Source of the DNA: a virus
IMG/VR virus record: IMGVR_UViG_3300042538_000004
Span: 1 to 38,324 of that record
Length of the DNA stretch: 38,324 nt
Reading direction: 5' to 3' (one strand)
The notes under the pieces are model-generated. The model saw only the letters and a list, made by a program, of their open reading frames with translations, ran no database searches and had not been told where the DNA came from. Positions within the stretch are counted from its first letter, which is position 1. Each line of letters begins with the position of its first letter. Below are positions 30,478 to 38,314 of the stretch, one piece after another. The translations under genes and the position numbers were made by a program.

Positions 30478-30857
30478 GCCAGGTCTGCACCCGCGTCCTC
30501 GCCGGCTCGGCGGAATTCGCGCCGCCGCCTGGCGCGATCGGCGCCCTCGCCTGGGAGCTCGCCAACCATGCGCGGCGCGTTGGCCTCGCCGTCGTCCGCC
30601 TCCGCTGCAGTCGGATCCGTGGCTCGCACACGAAACACATCATCCTGCGCGACGACCGCAATCGCCACTGGCACATCCGCCTCTCCGATCACCCTCCGCC
30701 GCGCCGCACCGGCCACGAGCGCCCGCACTTCGACTTGGTGAGCCGCGACGGCACCGCCGGCTTCGAACTGGCGATCGGCTTCGTGGGCCGCGTCGGCCGC
30801 GGGGAGGAGGCGTGGGCGCCCGCGGAAATGAGCCCCAAGCGGAAGGGCCAGCGATGA
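30474..30857 (+). CDS. small hypothetical protein before the terminase
   Basis: A 127-aa basic protein with HIRLSDHPPPRRTGHERPHF and DLVSRDGTAGFELAIGFVGR. Family not recognised, though this motif appears in proteins next to the terminase of other phages. The ATG overlaps the previous stop, and its stop overlaps the terminase start. A packaging accessory role is possible. Confidence 0.6.
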   Translation: MSQVCTRVLAGSAEFAPPPGAIGALAWELANHARRVGLAVVRLRCSRIRGSHTKHIILRDDRNRHWHIRLSDHPPPRRTGHERPHFDLVSRDGTAGFELAIGFVGRVGRGEEAWAPAEMSPKRKGQR

Positions 30858-32386
30858 CCGACGTCCCGGCCGTCCTTCTGCCCTACCAGCAGGAGGCGCT
30901 TCAGCTCAGCCACGCTCACGCGCTCTACGTCTGCGAGAAGTCGCGCCGCACCGGCCTCACCTACGGCTTCGCGGCCGACGCCGTCCTCACCGTCGCGCCG
31001 GCGCGCGGCGGCATGGACTTCTTCTACATCGCCTACAATCTCGACATGACCCGCGAGTTCATCGACTATTGCGGGGCGTTCCTGAAGGCGTTCAACGAGG
31101 TCGCCAGCGCGCCCTCCGAGTTCCTGTTCGACGATGGGTCGGAGGCCGGCATCAAGGCCTTCCGCATCGACTTCCCGTCCGGACATTCGATCGTCGCGCT
31201 CTCATCCAAGCCGCGCTCGCTGCGCGGAAAGCAGGGCGTGGTCCTGATCGACGAGGCGGCCTTCCACGACCAGCTGGAGGAACTGCTCAAGGCCGCCCTG
31301 GCGCTGCTTATGTGGGGCGGCCGCGTCGTCGTCATCTCAACCCATGATGGCGCCGACAACCCGTTCAACTCGCTGATCGAGGACATCCGCGCCGGCAAAC
31401 GCAAGGGCGTCGTCCAGCGCATCACCCTCAAGGAGGCGCTCGTTCAGGGCCTCTACAGGCGCATATGCCTCCGAACCGGCAAGACCTGGTCGCCGGAGGC
31501 CGAAGCGGCCTGGGAGGCGGATCTGCGCGCCTTCTACGGCGAAGCCGCCGAGGAGGAGCTGGACGTCATCCCCGCCCGCGGCTCCGGCACCTATCTCGCC
31601 CGCGCCACGATCGAGCGCGCCATGTCGGCCGAGCTGCCGGTCATCTACCTGCGCTGCCCTGACGGCTTCGAGCGCGAGAGCGACCACTATCGCCAAGACT
31701 TCGTCCGCGAATTCCTGGAAGAGGAGGTCGCTCCCTACCTAAAGGACTTCGACCGCACCCGCCGCTCTTTCATGGGCCAGGACTTCGCCCGCACCGGCGA
31801 CGTCTCTCCCGTCGCCGTCGGCCAGCACGACGCCCACATGCGCCTGGTCGCCCGCTTCATCCTCGAGATGCGCAACGTGCCCTTCCGGGAGCAGGAGTTC
31901 GTCCTGAACTGGATCGTCGAGCGGCTGCCGCTCTTCGCCCATGGCAAAATGGACGCTCGCGGCAACGGCTCCGCCCTCGCCGAGGCGATGCAGCAGCGCT
32001 GGGGCTTCGACCGCATCGAGGCCGTGATGGCGTCCGACAAGACCTACCTCGCCTTCATGCCGAAGCTGCGCGCGGGCATCGAGGACGGCACCTTCATCAT
32101 TCCCAAGGACGAGGGCACGCTCGAGGATCTGCGGATGATCAAGCTCGTCCGCGGCGTGCCGAAGATCCCGGACCGCTCCGTCGTCTCGAAGGCGGACGGC
32201 TCCAAGGGCAAGCGCCACGGGGACAATGCCGTCGCCCTGATGCACCTCCGCGCCGCCGCCGACGAGGATCCGGGCGAGTTCTTCTTCGCCTCCACCGGCG
32301 CCCGCAGCTCGGCCGCCGCCGAGACGATCGTCACCACCCGCGGCTTCGGGTCGATCACCCGCCGCGCCTCAGGATTGGACTGGTAA
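30854..32386 (+). CDS. large terminase subunit (Mu gp28 type)
   Basis: A 510-aa protein starting at ATG 30854, which overlaps the previous stop (ATGA). The ATPase has EKSRRTGLT (residues 28-36) as an unusual Walker A, typical of Mu gp28, and VVLIDEAAF with Asp133-Glu134 as Walker B. GQDFARTGDVSP with Asp310 opens the RNase-H-like nuclease that cuts DNA at packaging. The protein pumps DNA into the head and works with the portal encoded next. It matches the Mu terminase in order and size. Confidence 0.92.
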   Translation: MTDVPAVLLPYQQEALQLSHAHALYVCEKSRRTGLTYGFAADAVLTVAPARGGMDFFYIAYNLDMTREFIDYCGAFLKAFNEVASAPSEFLFDDGSEAGIKAFRIDFPSGHSIVALSSKPRSLRGKQGVVLIDEAAFHDQLEELLKAALALLMWGGRVVVISTHDGADNPFNSLIEDIRAGKRKGVVQRITLKEALVQGLYRRICLRTGKTWSPEAEAAWEADLRAFYGEAAEEELDVIPARGSGTYLARATIERAMSAELPVIYLRCPDGFERESDHYRQDFVREFLEEEVAPYLKDFDRTRRSFMGQDFARTGDVSPVAVGQHDAHMRLVARFILEMRNVPFREQEFVLNWIVERLPLFAHGKMDARGNGSALAEAMQQRWGFDRIEAVMASDKTYLAFMPKLRAGIEDGTFIIPKDEGTLEDLRMIKLVRGVPKIPDRSVVSKADGSKGKRHGDNAVALMHLRAAADEDPGEFFFASTGARSSAAAETIVTTRGFGSITRRASGLDW

Positions 32387-32387
32387 C

Positions 32388-33992
32388 ATGGCCCAGCGCC
32401 CCAAGCCCTACAGCTCCGCCGTGCGCCGCAGCCCCGGCCGCACCTCGATGCCGGCCGAGCTCAACCAGGTCATCGCGACGACGCACGACGGCCGCGACAT
32501 CACCAAGCCCTATGTCGGCGAGCTCCACGAGTTCAACGATCGCCGGCTCCTCGGCGCCGTCGACTGGGGCGAATATGACCGCATCCTGCTCGACGACCAG
32601 GTGAAGTCCTGCCTCACCCAGCGCATCGGCGCCGTCGTCAGCCGCGAATGGGACGTGCTGCCCGGCGATGCGGAGGATCCGCGTTCGGTTGCTGCCGGCG
32701 ACGCTCTCAAGGCGAACCTCGAGGATATCGGGTGGGACCGCGTCACCGAGAAGATGCTCTACACGCCCTTCTATGGGTTCGGCGTCGCCGAGCTGATGTG
32801 GGGCCTGCGTCCCGACGGCCTCATCGGCTTCGTGCCGGCCGGGCGGACGCGGGCGATCCACGTCCGGCACGCTCGGCGCTTTCGCCAGGACAAGGACGGA
32901 CGGCTGCGGCTGATCACCACCACGAACATGACCGGCGAGATCTTGCCCGAGCGCAAGTTCTGGGAGGTGACGGTCGGCGCCACCGACGACGACCAGCCCT
33001 ACGGCCGCGGCCTGGCCGAGTGGCTCTACTGGCCGTGCCTGTTCAAGCGCAACGGCATCCGCTTCTGGAACACGTTCCTGGACAAGTTCAGCGTGCCGAC
33101 CGCCAAGGGCACCTATCGGCCTGGCACGCCCGAGCAGGACATCCAGCGCCTCCTTTCGGCGCTCTCCTCGATCGCCAACGACACCGGCTTCGTCATCCCA
33201 GAAGGTATGGCCGTGGAGCTGCTCCACGTCGCCACGACCGGCATCGACTTCGAGAAGCTCCCCGCCTTCATGGACGCGGCGATCGCCAAGATCATCCTCG
33301 GCCAGACCATGACCAACACCGCCGGCCCGACCGGCCTCGGCTCCGGCCTCGCCGACGTCCAGGCCGGCGTGAAGCTCGAGGTCATCACCTCCGACGCGGA
33401 CCTCCTCACTGACAGCTTCAGCTCCGGCCCGGCGCGCTGGTGGACCGACCTCAACTTCGGCGCCGACGTCGCCGCGCCGCGAGTCGTCCGCCTGGTCGAG
33501 GAGGAAGAGGACACCAAGACGATCGCCGAGGCCGACAAGGCGATCATGAGCCTCGGCTACGTCCGCACCGACGAGAGCTTCCGCGACACCTATGGCGACG
33601 GGTTCGAGCGCAAGCCGGTGGAAAAAGCGCCCTCCTCCGGCAGTGCCGACGAGGAGGGCGATGCGGCCGGAGAGGTGCGCCGCCAAAACGAGGGTAACAT
33701 CATCCCGCTTCGGCGCGAAGCTAGCTTCGCGGAGGCGCCGATCGGCGGCGACATCGTCGACGAGGCGGTCGCTCAGATCATGGCCGACGAAGGCTGGCGC
33801 ACCGGCGTTTTGGAGCCCTTCGCCGGGTCGCTGCTTGCCGAGCTCGCGCGCGCCGGCAGCGAGGAAGAGGTCCAGGCGATCCTCGCCCGCGCCGCCGAGC
33901 TGGATGACGAAGGCACGCTCGTCACCAGCCTCGAGCGCGCCGGCTTCGCCGTGCGCTTGGCCGCCACCGCCGGGCAGGATGGCGCCGAATGA
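32388..33992 (+). CDS. portal protein, DUF935 (Mu gp29)
   Basis: A 534-aa protein one base after the terminase stop. VKSCLTQRIGAVVSREWDVL, FYGFGVAELMWGLRPDGLIG and VPTAKGTYRPGTPEQDIQRL match the DUF935 portal family (PF06074). The C-terminal 110 residues are acidic and helical (EEVQAILARAAELDDEGTLV). The dodecameric ring is the DNA gate of the head and the starting point of assembly. Its stop overlaps the methyltransferase start. Confidence 0.92.
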   Translation: MAQRPKPYSSAVRRSPGRTSMPAELNQVIATTHDGRDITKPYVGELHEFNDRRLLGAVDWGEYDRILLDDQVKSCLTQRIGAVVSREWDVLPGDAEDPRSVAAGDALKANLEDIGWDRVTEKMLYTPFYGFGVAELMWGLRPDGLIGFVPAGRTRAIHVRHARRFRQDKDGRLRLITTTNMTGEILPERKFWEVTVGATDDDQPYGRGLAEWLYWPCLFKRNGIRFWNTFLDKFSVPTAKGTYRPGTPEQDIQRLLSALSSIANDTGFVIPEGMAVELLHVATTGIDFEKLPAFMDAAIAKIILGQTMTNTAGPTGLGSGLADVQAGVKLEVITSDADLLTDSFSSGPARWWTDLNFGADVAAPRVVRLVEEEEDTKTIAEADKAIMSLGYVRTDESFRDTYGDGFERKPVEKAPSSGSADEEGDAAGEVRRQNEGNIIPLRREASFAEAPIGGDIVDEAVAQIMADEGWRTGVLEPFAGSLLAELARAGSEEEVQAILARAAELDDEGTLVTSLERAGFAVRLAATAGQDGAE

Positions 33993-34558
33993 CCTGGCCG
34001 TTCGGTCACCTGATTCCGCTCCGCTACGGGGCGATCATCGCGGATCCGCCGTGGCGCTTCGAGAACTACTCGGCGGCGGGCGAGGCTAAGAACCCGGTCG
34101 CCCACTATTCCTGCATGAGGACGGCCGACATCGCGGCTCTGCCGGTGAGCCAGCTCGCCGCACCCGATTGCGCCCTGTTCATGTGGGCGACGGCGCCGAT
34201 GCTGCCGGACGCGATCGAGCTGATGTGCCGCTGGGGCTTCACCTTCAAGAGCGCCGGTGCCTGGGCGAAGCAGTCTTCGACCGGAGAGAAGTGGGCATTC
34301 GGCACCGGCTACTGCTTCCGCTCGGCAGCCGAATTCTACCTGCTCGGCACGATCGGCAAGCCGCAGGTCCGATCACATTCGGTTCGCAACCTGATCGCCG
34401 CCCCAGTCCGTGAGCACAGCCGCAAGCCTGACGATCTGCATCGCGACGTCGAGGCGCTCTACGCCGGTCCCTATTGCGAGCTATTCGGCCGCGAGAGCCG
34501 GCCTGGCTGGGAAGTCTGGGGCAACGACGTGACTCGCTTTGACCAGGTGGCAGCATGA
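33989..34558 (+). CDS. MT-A70-type DNA N6-adenine methyltransferase
   Basis: A 189-aa protein with DPPW at residues 19-22 (ADPPWRFENY), the catalytic motif of MT-A70 enzymes. It also has CALFMWATAPMLPDAIELMC and the ending HRDVEALYAGPYCELFGRES. It should add a methyl group to adenine in DNA using S-adenosylmethionine. It is inserted between the portal and MuF genes, which are adjacent in Mu (gp29/gp30). A protective role against host restriction is likely, comparable in purpose to Mu Mom. Confidence 0.85.
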   Translation: MTWPFGHLIPLRYGAIIADPPWRFENYSAAGEAKNPVAHYSCMRTADIAALPVSQLAAPDCALFMWATAPMLPDAIELMCRWGFTFKSAGAWAKQSSTGEKWAFGTGYCFRSAAEFYLLGTIGKPQVRSHSVRNLIAAPVREHSRKPDDLHRDVEALYAGPYCELFGRESRPGWEVWGNDVTRFDQVAA

Positions 34559-34803
34559 TCGTCGTTCCGATCCTCCTCTATGCCGCCGTTCAGGGCGGCG
34601 TTCACAACCTGGGCACGCTCGTGATCGACAACATCGGCGGCACCCGGACCCGCGGCGACTATCGGGTCCGCGTCTACGCCAAGGGCGCCGATTTCGCGAC
34701 CGCCAAGCCCATTCGGGAGGGCCGGGTCCTCGCCCATCGCCGGCTCGCTGAGCCAGTCGGCAATCTCATCGCAAAGGCACTGAAGGAGACAGGATATGGA
34801 TGA
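34555..34803 (+). CDS. small hypothetical protein
   Basis: An 82-aa protein with strands at VVPILLYAAVQGGVHNLGTL and TRGDYRVRVYAKGADFATAK. It starts in ATGA overlap with the methyltransferase stop and itself overlaps the next gene by eight bases. Function unknown; it seems to travel with sphingomonad Mu-like late genes. Confidence 0.6.
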   Translation: MIVVPILLYAAVQGGVHNLGTLVIDNIGGTRTRGDYRVRVYAKGADFATAKPIREGRVLAHRRLAEPVGNLIAKALKETGYG

Positions 34804-35155
34804 CGCTGCGCTGCCCGCCGGCGAATATGCAATCGTGGAGGTCCTCGGTCACCGGACCATCGTGGGACGGGTCGAGGAGGTCGAGCGGTTCGGCACGAAG
34901 CTCATGTCGATCGAGCCGCTGTTCGGCGGCAAGCTGCTCCCTGCCGTGCTGATCGGCGGCAGCTCGATTTACCAGTTCACGCCGTGCTCGGTCGAGATCG
35001 CTGCGGCGCGCCAGCCAAAGCAGGACTGGCAGCTTCCGACCAGCATCCGGGCCGCGCTCCCGCCCGAGCTGCTCTCGGCGCCGCCCGTTGCCGAGGAGGA
35101 GGAAGGGGACGACGAGCCCGAGTTCGCCCCTTCCTTCCTGCAGGACGACGACTGA
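34796..35155 (+). CDS. small conserved-style phage protein
   Basis: A 119-aa protein with AIVEVLGHRTIVGRVEEVER and LIGGSSIYQFTPCSVEIAAA. This pattern is widespread in phages as a hypothetical protein. The tail is acidic (EEEEGDDEPEFAPSFLQDDD). A GGAGACAGGAT ribosome context precedes the ATG inside the previous gene. No function is known to me. Confidence 0.6.
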   Translation: MDDAALPAGEYAIVEVLGHRTIVGRVEEVERFGTKLMSIEPLFGGKLLPAVLIGGSSIYQFTPCSVEIAAARQPKQDWQLPTSIRAALPPELLSAPPVAEEEEGDDEPEFAPSFLQDDD

Positions 35156-35162
35156 GGATCGC

Positions 35163-35450
35163 ATGGCTAACATGATCGGCAGTCCCCGCGGCGTGCGGCG
35201 AGCCTGGAAACGCTTTGCTCTGGACCTTTCCAAAGCCGGCGCGATTCTCCGCGACGCGGGTTTCGTCGCTTGTGACGAAGATCCGGCGGAAGCGGCCGCC
35301 TGGCTCGAGGCGGGGCAGGTCCGACGCATCGAAGCCACCTTTTCGGGTGGGTGGAGTGCCAGCCTGAGGGTGGATCGCCGCGGTGCTGGCGTGCTCGTCC
35401 AATGCTTCAGCTCTAGTTTCAGGCTTCAGAAGAGTGCTGCCAGTGGCTGA
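35163..35450 (+). CDS. small hypothetical protein
   Basis: A 95-aa protein. The ATG at 35163 follows GAGG at the right distance; the longer open frame begins inside the previous gene. The basic start (GVRRAWKRFALDLSKAGAIL) and the mixed end (ATFSGGWSASLRVDRRGAGV) give no family. It lies directly before MuF, which starts within its last codons. Confidence 0.55.
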   Translation: MANMIGSPRGVRRAWKRFALDLSKAGAILRDAGFVACDEDPAEAAAWLEAGQVRRIEATFSGGWSASLRVDRRGAGVLVQCFSSSFRLQKSAASG

Positions 35451-36657
35451 AGTTCCGATCCGCACCGTCATCACCCTCCCGCCGGAGGACACCGTCCGCG
35501 CCTTCGACGCGCGCGAGGAGCTGCGTACCACCGTCAAGTGGAGCGAGATGCTCCATGACGAGCACAGCCGCGCCTTCACCGTCGCCAAGGTCGCCAAGCT
35601 CGATTTGCTCGAGGACATCCGCACCAGCCTCGCCGACGTCGTCCACAATGGCGGCACCTTCGAGCAGTGGCAGGCGAACCTCATCCCGACACTCGAGAAG
35701 GCCGGCTGGTGGGGCCGCGTCGAGGACCGCGAGCTCACCGGCACCAGCCAGCCAATCGTCGTCGGCGCTCGCCGCCTGAGGACTATCTACGACACCAATC
35801 TCCGCATGAGCCGCGCCGCTGGCCAGTGGGCGCGCATCCAGGAGAGCAAGGCCCGCTCGCCCTATCTTCGCTACTCGGCCGTCATGGACACCCGCACGCG
35901 GCCGCTCCACCGCCAATGGCATGGCACGATCCTGCGGGTCGATGATCCTTGGTGGGACGATCACTACCCGCCGTGCGGCTGGAATTGTCGCTGCACCGTC
36001 CAGCAGCTTTCCGATCGCGACCTCCGCAGCTTCGGCTGGGAGGTGTCGAAGGCGCCGCCGCCCTCCGGGCCCGGCAGGCCTTTCTGGCCGGCCGGCGCCG
36101 ACAAGCCTGTCCTCGTGCCCGCCGGCATCGATCCGGGCTTTGCCTACAATCCTGGCAAGGCGAGCATGGCGCCGATCGCCGAGAAGGCGATCCGCAGCCT
36201 CGAGCGCGCCGCGGGCCAGGACGTCAGCGCCGCCCGCGCGGTGCTGCGCGACCTGGTCGATTCGCCGGCCTTCCCCCACTTCCTCGCCCAGCCCGAGGGC
36301 GCCTTCCCGGTGGCAATCCTCTCGGCCGACGACCAGGCGCGCCTTGCGGCGCCGGCCCGCGTCGTCGTCCTGCCGGTCGGCGTCTACAGAAAGCAGCTCG
36401 CGCATCACCCGGAGATCGGCGTTGCCGAATATCGGGGGCTGCCTGACCTCGTCCACGACGCGCTCGTAGTCATTGCGCTGGGCGAGGAGCGGCTGATCTA
36501 CTTCCGCGATCGTGCTGGGCGCATGCTGAAGGCGATCGTCCGCGTAGACTCGGGCGAGCCGAACCCCGCGGTGGTCACCTACCACGTTGTCCAGGAGCGC
36601 GAGATCCGCCGCGAGCTGCGCCGCGGCACCTTGCTGCTCGACCGGAGGGGCGAATGA
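35443..36657 (+). CDS. F: MuF head-morphogenesis protein with a probable nuclease-type toxin domain
   Basis: A 404-aa protein from the GTG at 35443 (MAEVPIRTVITLPP), which overlaps the previous stop. Residues about 60-190 are the MuF core: SPYLRYSAVMDTRTRPLHRQ, His156 and the CGWNCRC cluster (178-184). Residues about 281-393 form a separate domain with HPEIGVAEYRGLPDLVHDAL, EERLIYFRDRAGRMLKAIVR and VTYHVVQEREIRRELRR. This resembles PBECR-type (barnase-EndoU-ColicinE5/D-RelE-like) nucleases fused to MuF proteins. MuF is a minor capsid protein likely to enter the cell with DNA, so a fused toxin would be delivered. The domain call is tentative. Confidence 0.75.
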   Translation: MAEVPIRTVITLPPEDTVRAFDAREELRTTVKWSEMLHDEHSRAFTVAKVAKLDLLEDIRTSLADVVHNGGTFEQWQANLIPTLEKAGWWGRVEDRELTGTSQPIVVGARRLRTIYDTNLRMSRAAGQWARIQESKARSPYLRYSAVMDTRTRPLHRQWHGTILRVDDPWWDDHYPPCGWNCRCTVQQLSDRDLRSFGWEVSKAPPPSGPGRPFWPAGADKPVLVPAGIDPGFAYNPGKASMAPIAEKAIRSLERAAGQDVSAARAVLRDLVDSPAFPHFLAQPEGAFPVAILSADDQARLAAPARVVVLPVGVYRKQLAHHPEIGVAEYRGLPDLVHDALVVIALGEERLIYFRDRAGRMLKAIVRVDSGEPNPAVVTYHVVQEREIRRELRRGTLLLDRRGE

Positions 36658-36676
36658 GGAGAGGGTGCGACGCACG

Positions 36677-36781
36677 GTGGGGACTGCCGGTCCCCCACGA
36701 AGCCGTCAAAGGCCAGAAGCCTCGAGCTACGGTGGGCAGCTTTACCGCGTCGCGTGCGCCGCTCCGCCGATATAGCGGAGC
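36677..36781 (+). promoter_or_regulatory. hairpins after the MuF gene
   Basis: GTGGGGAC and GTCCCCCAC (36677-36698) pair with one extra C. GCTCCGC and GCGGAGC (36761-36781) pair perfectly around CGATATA. Both lie in the gap after MuF and before the convergent small gene. Neither has a T-run, so their role as terminators is uncertain. Confidence 0.4.
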
Positions 36782-36806
36782 CGGGTTCGAGGTTCAACGA
36801 AGGCGG

Positions 36807-37004
36807 TCAGTCCTCCACATCGAGCTTCTCCCACACGTCGTTGATGCCCGCATCGACGACAATGTCCTCGGTTCGGCCGATAACTCGAATAATCGTGCCT
36901 CCCTCTTGGCGCTCGATGATCGCTCCTACCGTCCGAGGGTTAACGCCGACTGCGCCACCACCTCCAAACTTAAGCTTGAAGTGCACGAGCTTCAGACGTG
37001 CCAT
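36807..37004 (-). CDS. FlbD-like small protein on the opposite strand
   Basis: A 65-aa protein with a strong ribosome site: AGGAGG eight bases before the ATG at 37004. The order VHFKLKFGGGGAVGVNPRTV, then GAIIERQEGGTIIRVIGRTE with IVVDAGINDVWEKLDV, looks like the small beta-alpha proteins of the FlbD type. Codon third positions are less G/C-biased than in the neighbours and it faces against the operon, so it is probably a recently acquired cargo gene with its own promoter. Confidence 0.7.
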   Translation of the reverse strand: MARLKLVHFKLKFGGGGAVGVNPRTVGAIIERQEGGTIIRVIGRTEDIVVDAGINDVWEKLDVED

Positions 37005-37143
37005 ACCTACTTCCTCCTTTCCATCGCCGCGAGGCGGTGGCCGGGGCGCGCCAACGCCCCTAGCCGGCGGTCACTACCCGCCATGATCCGGCCGATCTAT
37101 GCCGGAATCACCCCGCCACTCGCGCACGAGCGGGCGGAACGTA

Positions 37144-37419
37144 GTGAGAACAGACGTGGAGTCGAGTCCAACCGGAGGAGCTGCCAGAGCTCACGGCGGG
37201 CCGGCGCTGGCGAAGACGAGCTACCGCTGCGCGAGCTGCGGCGCACTTCTCTTCAAAGCGGCGCCGGCTGCTATTTCAGGAGTAATCGAGATCAAGTGCC
37301 GCCGGTGCGGCACCTTCAATTCCATGAGGCCATCGAGCCCTCCCACGACCGCCGATCGAGCGGCTGCGAGGAACCTGCCTTGTGGACATACCTGCCCCCT
37401 TCAGCCCGGAGCCAAGTGA
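37144..37419 (+). CDS. com: Com-like zinc-finger translational regulator
   Basis: An open frame runs from the ATG at 37099 (106 aa); the GTG at 37144 gives 91 aa and a ribosome-like GGA five bases upstream. The start is uncertain because Mu Com begins just before its first Cys. The core YRCASCGALLFKAAPAAISG and IEIKCRRCGTFNSMRP matches the Com family (PF10122): two CxxC pairs bind zinc. Mu Com binds mom mRNA and opens its hidden start. Here the stop lies 38 bases inside the downstream DNA methyltransferase gene, the same overlap logic. The C-terminal end is rich in Pro and Arg and has no known role. Confidence 0.8.
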   Translation: MRTDVESSPTGGAARAHGGPALAKTSYRCASCGALLFKAAPAAISGVIEIKCRRCGTFNSMRPSSPPTTADRAAARNLPCGHTCPLQPGAK

Positions 37420-38314
37420 CTTCCGGGGAATCTCCCTCTGCGCCGGATACGGAGGTCTCGACCTCGGTCTCCACATCGCCGAGCCCAGCTACCGAACTGT
37501 GGCTTTCGTCGAGCGGGAAAGCCATGCGGCGGCCGCTCTCGTGGCCCGGATGGAAGACAAGGCCTTGGCTGAGGCGCTTGTCTGGGACGACCTTAGAGCC
37601 TTCGACGGCCGCCCTTGGTGCGGCCGCGTTCATCTCGTCTCTGCCGGCTATCCATGCCAGCCCTTCAGCCAGGCCGGCAAACGGAGAGGGGCATCGGATC
37701 CCCGCCACCTCTGGCCGGACGTTGCGCGGATCGTCGGAGAGGTCGAGCCTGAGTGGGTCTTCTGCGAAAATGTCGAGGGGCACATGTCCCTGGGCTTTGC
37801 CGAAGTCGCCGCGAGCCTTCGAGGGCTGGGCTACACGACAAAGGCGGGCCTGTTCACGGCGAGAGAGGCGGGCGGTAGCCACCGGCGTCGCCGCCTCTTC
37901 CTCCTGGCCCACGCCGACCGCTTCGGACGCAGGCTACTTCCCGGATCTGATTCTGCAGGAGGGATCGATCAGGTCGGTGTCTCCGATCGACATCTCGGAG
38001 GGCAGCGGCGGCCAATATCCCCTTCGCGAAGCGGCCAGGACTTGGACGGTGCTATGGCTCATCCTGCGGGCTCTCGGATGGCGGGCGGCGACGGCGGGGC
38101 ACCCCTCTTCGCTCCCGGTCCGGGTGAGCTTCAAGCATGGGAAGAGCTCCTTCATCGGCACCCTGACGCCCAACCCGCAATTCTACGAGCTGATCATGGG
38201 ATGGCCGATCGGATGGACCGCACCAGAGGAGCAGGTAACGGCGTTTTCAGCATGGTTGCAGCGGTCGCGTGGGCAGTTCTCAAATCTGCTTTCCACGTTC
38301 ATCGCAGAGCCTGA
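37382..38314 (+). CDS. C5-cytosine DNA methyltransferase (Dcm type), possibly frameshifted
   Basis: A 310-aa frame from the GTG at 37382, with GAGGA upstream. Motif I is ISLCAGYGGLDLGL, motif IV GYPCQPFS with the catalytic Cys, motif VI ENVEGH, and motif VIII HRRRRLFLLAH. The frame also ends with a motif-X-like GAGNGVFSMVAAVAWAVL and LFAPGPGELQAWEELL before it. However, after about 37915 its codon bias falls (roughly 54% G/C at third positions by hand, against about 76% before), and the frame that carries the bias is the one ending at 38324. The enzyme modifies phage DNA against restriction. Whether its end is read in this frame needs proof. Confidence 0.75.
   Translation: MDIPAPFSPEPSDFRGISLCAGYGGLDLGLHIAEPSYRTVAFVERESHAAAALVARMEDKALAEALVWDDLRAFDGRPWCGRVHLVSAGYPCQPFSQAGKRRGASDPRHLWPDVARIVGEVEPEWVFCENVEGHMSLGFAEVAASLRGLGYTTKAGLFTAREAGGSHRRRRLFLLAHADRFGRRLLPGSDSAGGIDQVGVSDRHLGGQRRPISPSRSGQDLDGAMAHPAGSRMAGGDGGAPLFAPGPGELQAWEELLHRHPDAQPAILRADHGMADRMDRTRGAGNGVFSMVAAVAWAVLKSAFHVHRRA

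Noticed and set aside
32355-33686. 443-aa minus-strand frame opposite the portal gene
   Set aside because: An antisense shadow of the high-G+C portal gene; no ribosome site, no recognisable domain.
36761-36815. Possible tRNA fragment with GGGTTCGAGGTTC after a 7-bp stem
   Set aside because: No acceptor stem, anticodon arm or CCA could be folded; chance similarity to a T-arm.
36654-37760. Long plus-strand frame of the 556-aa reading upstream of its methyltransferase-like end
   Set aside because: The first two thirds lack codon bias and cross the minus-strand small gene, the Com gene and the methyltransferase core in another frame. Only the end after about 37895 looks coding.
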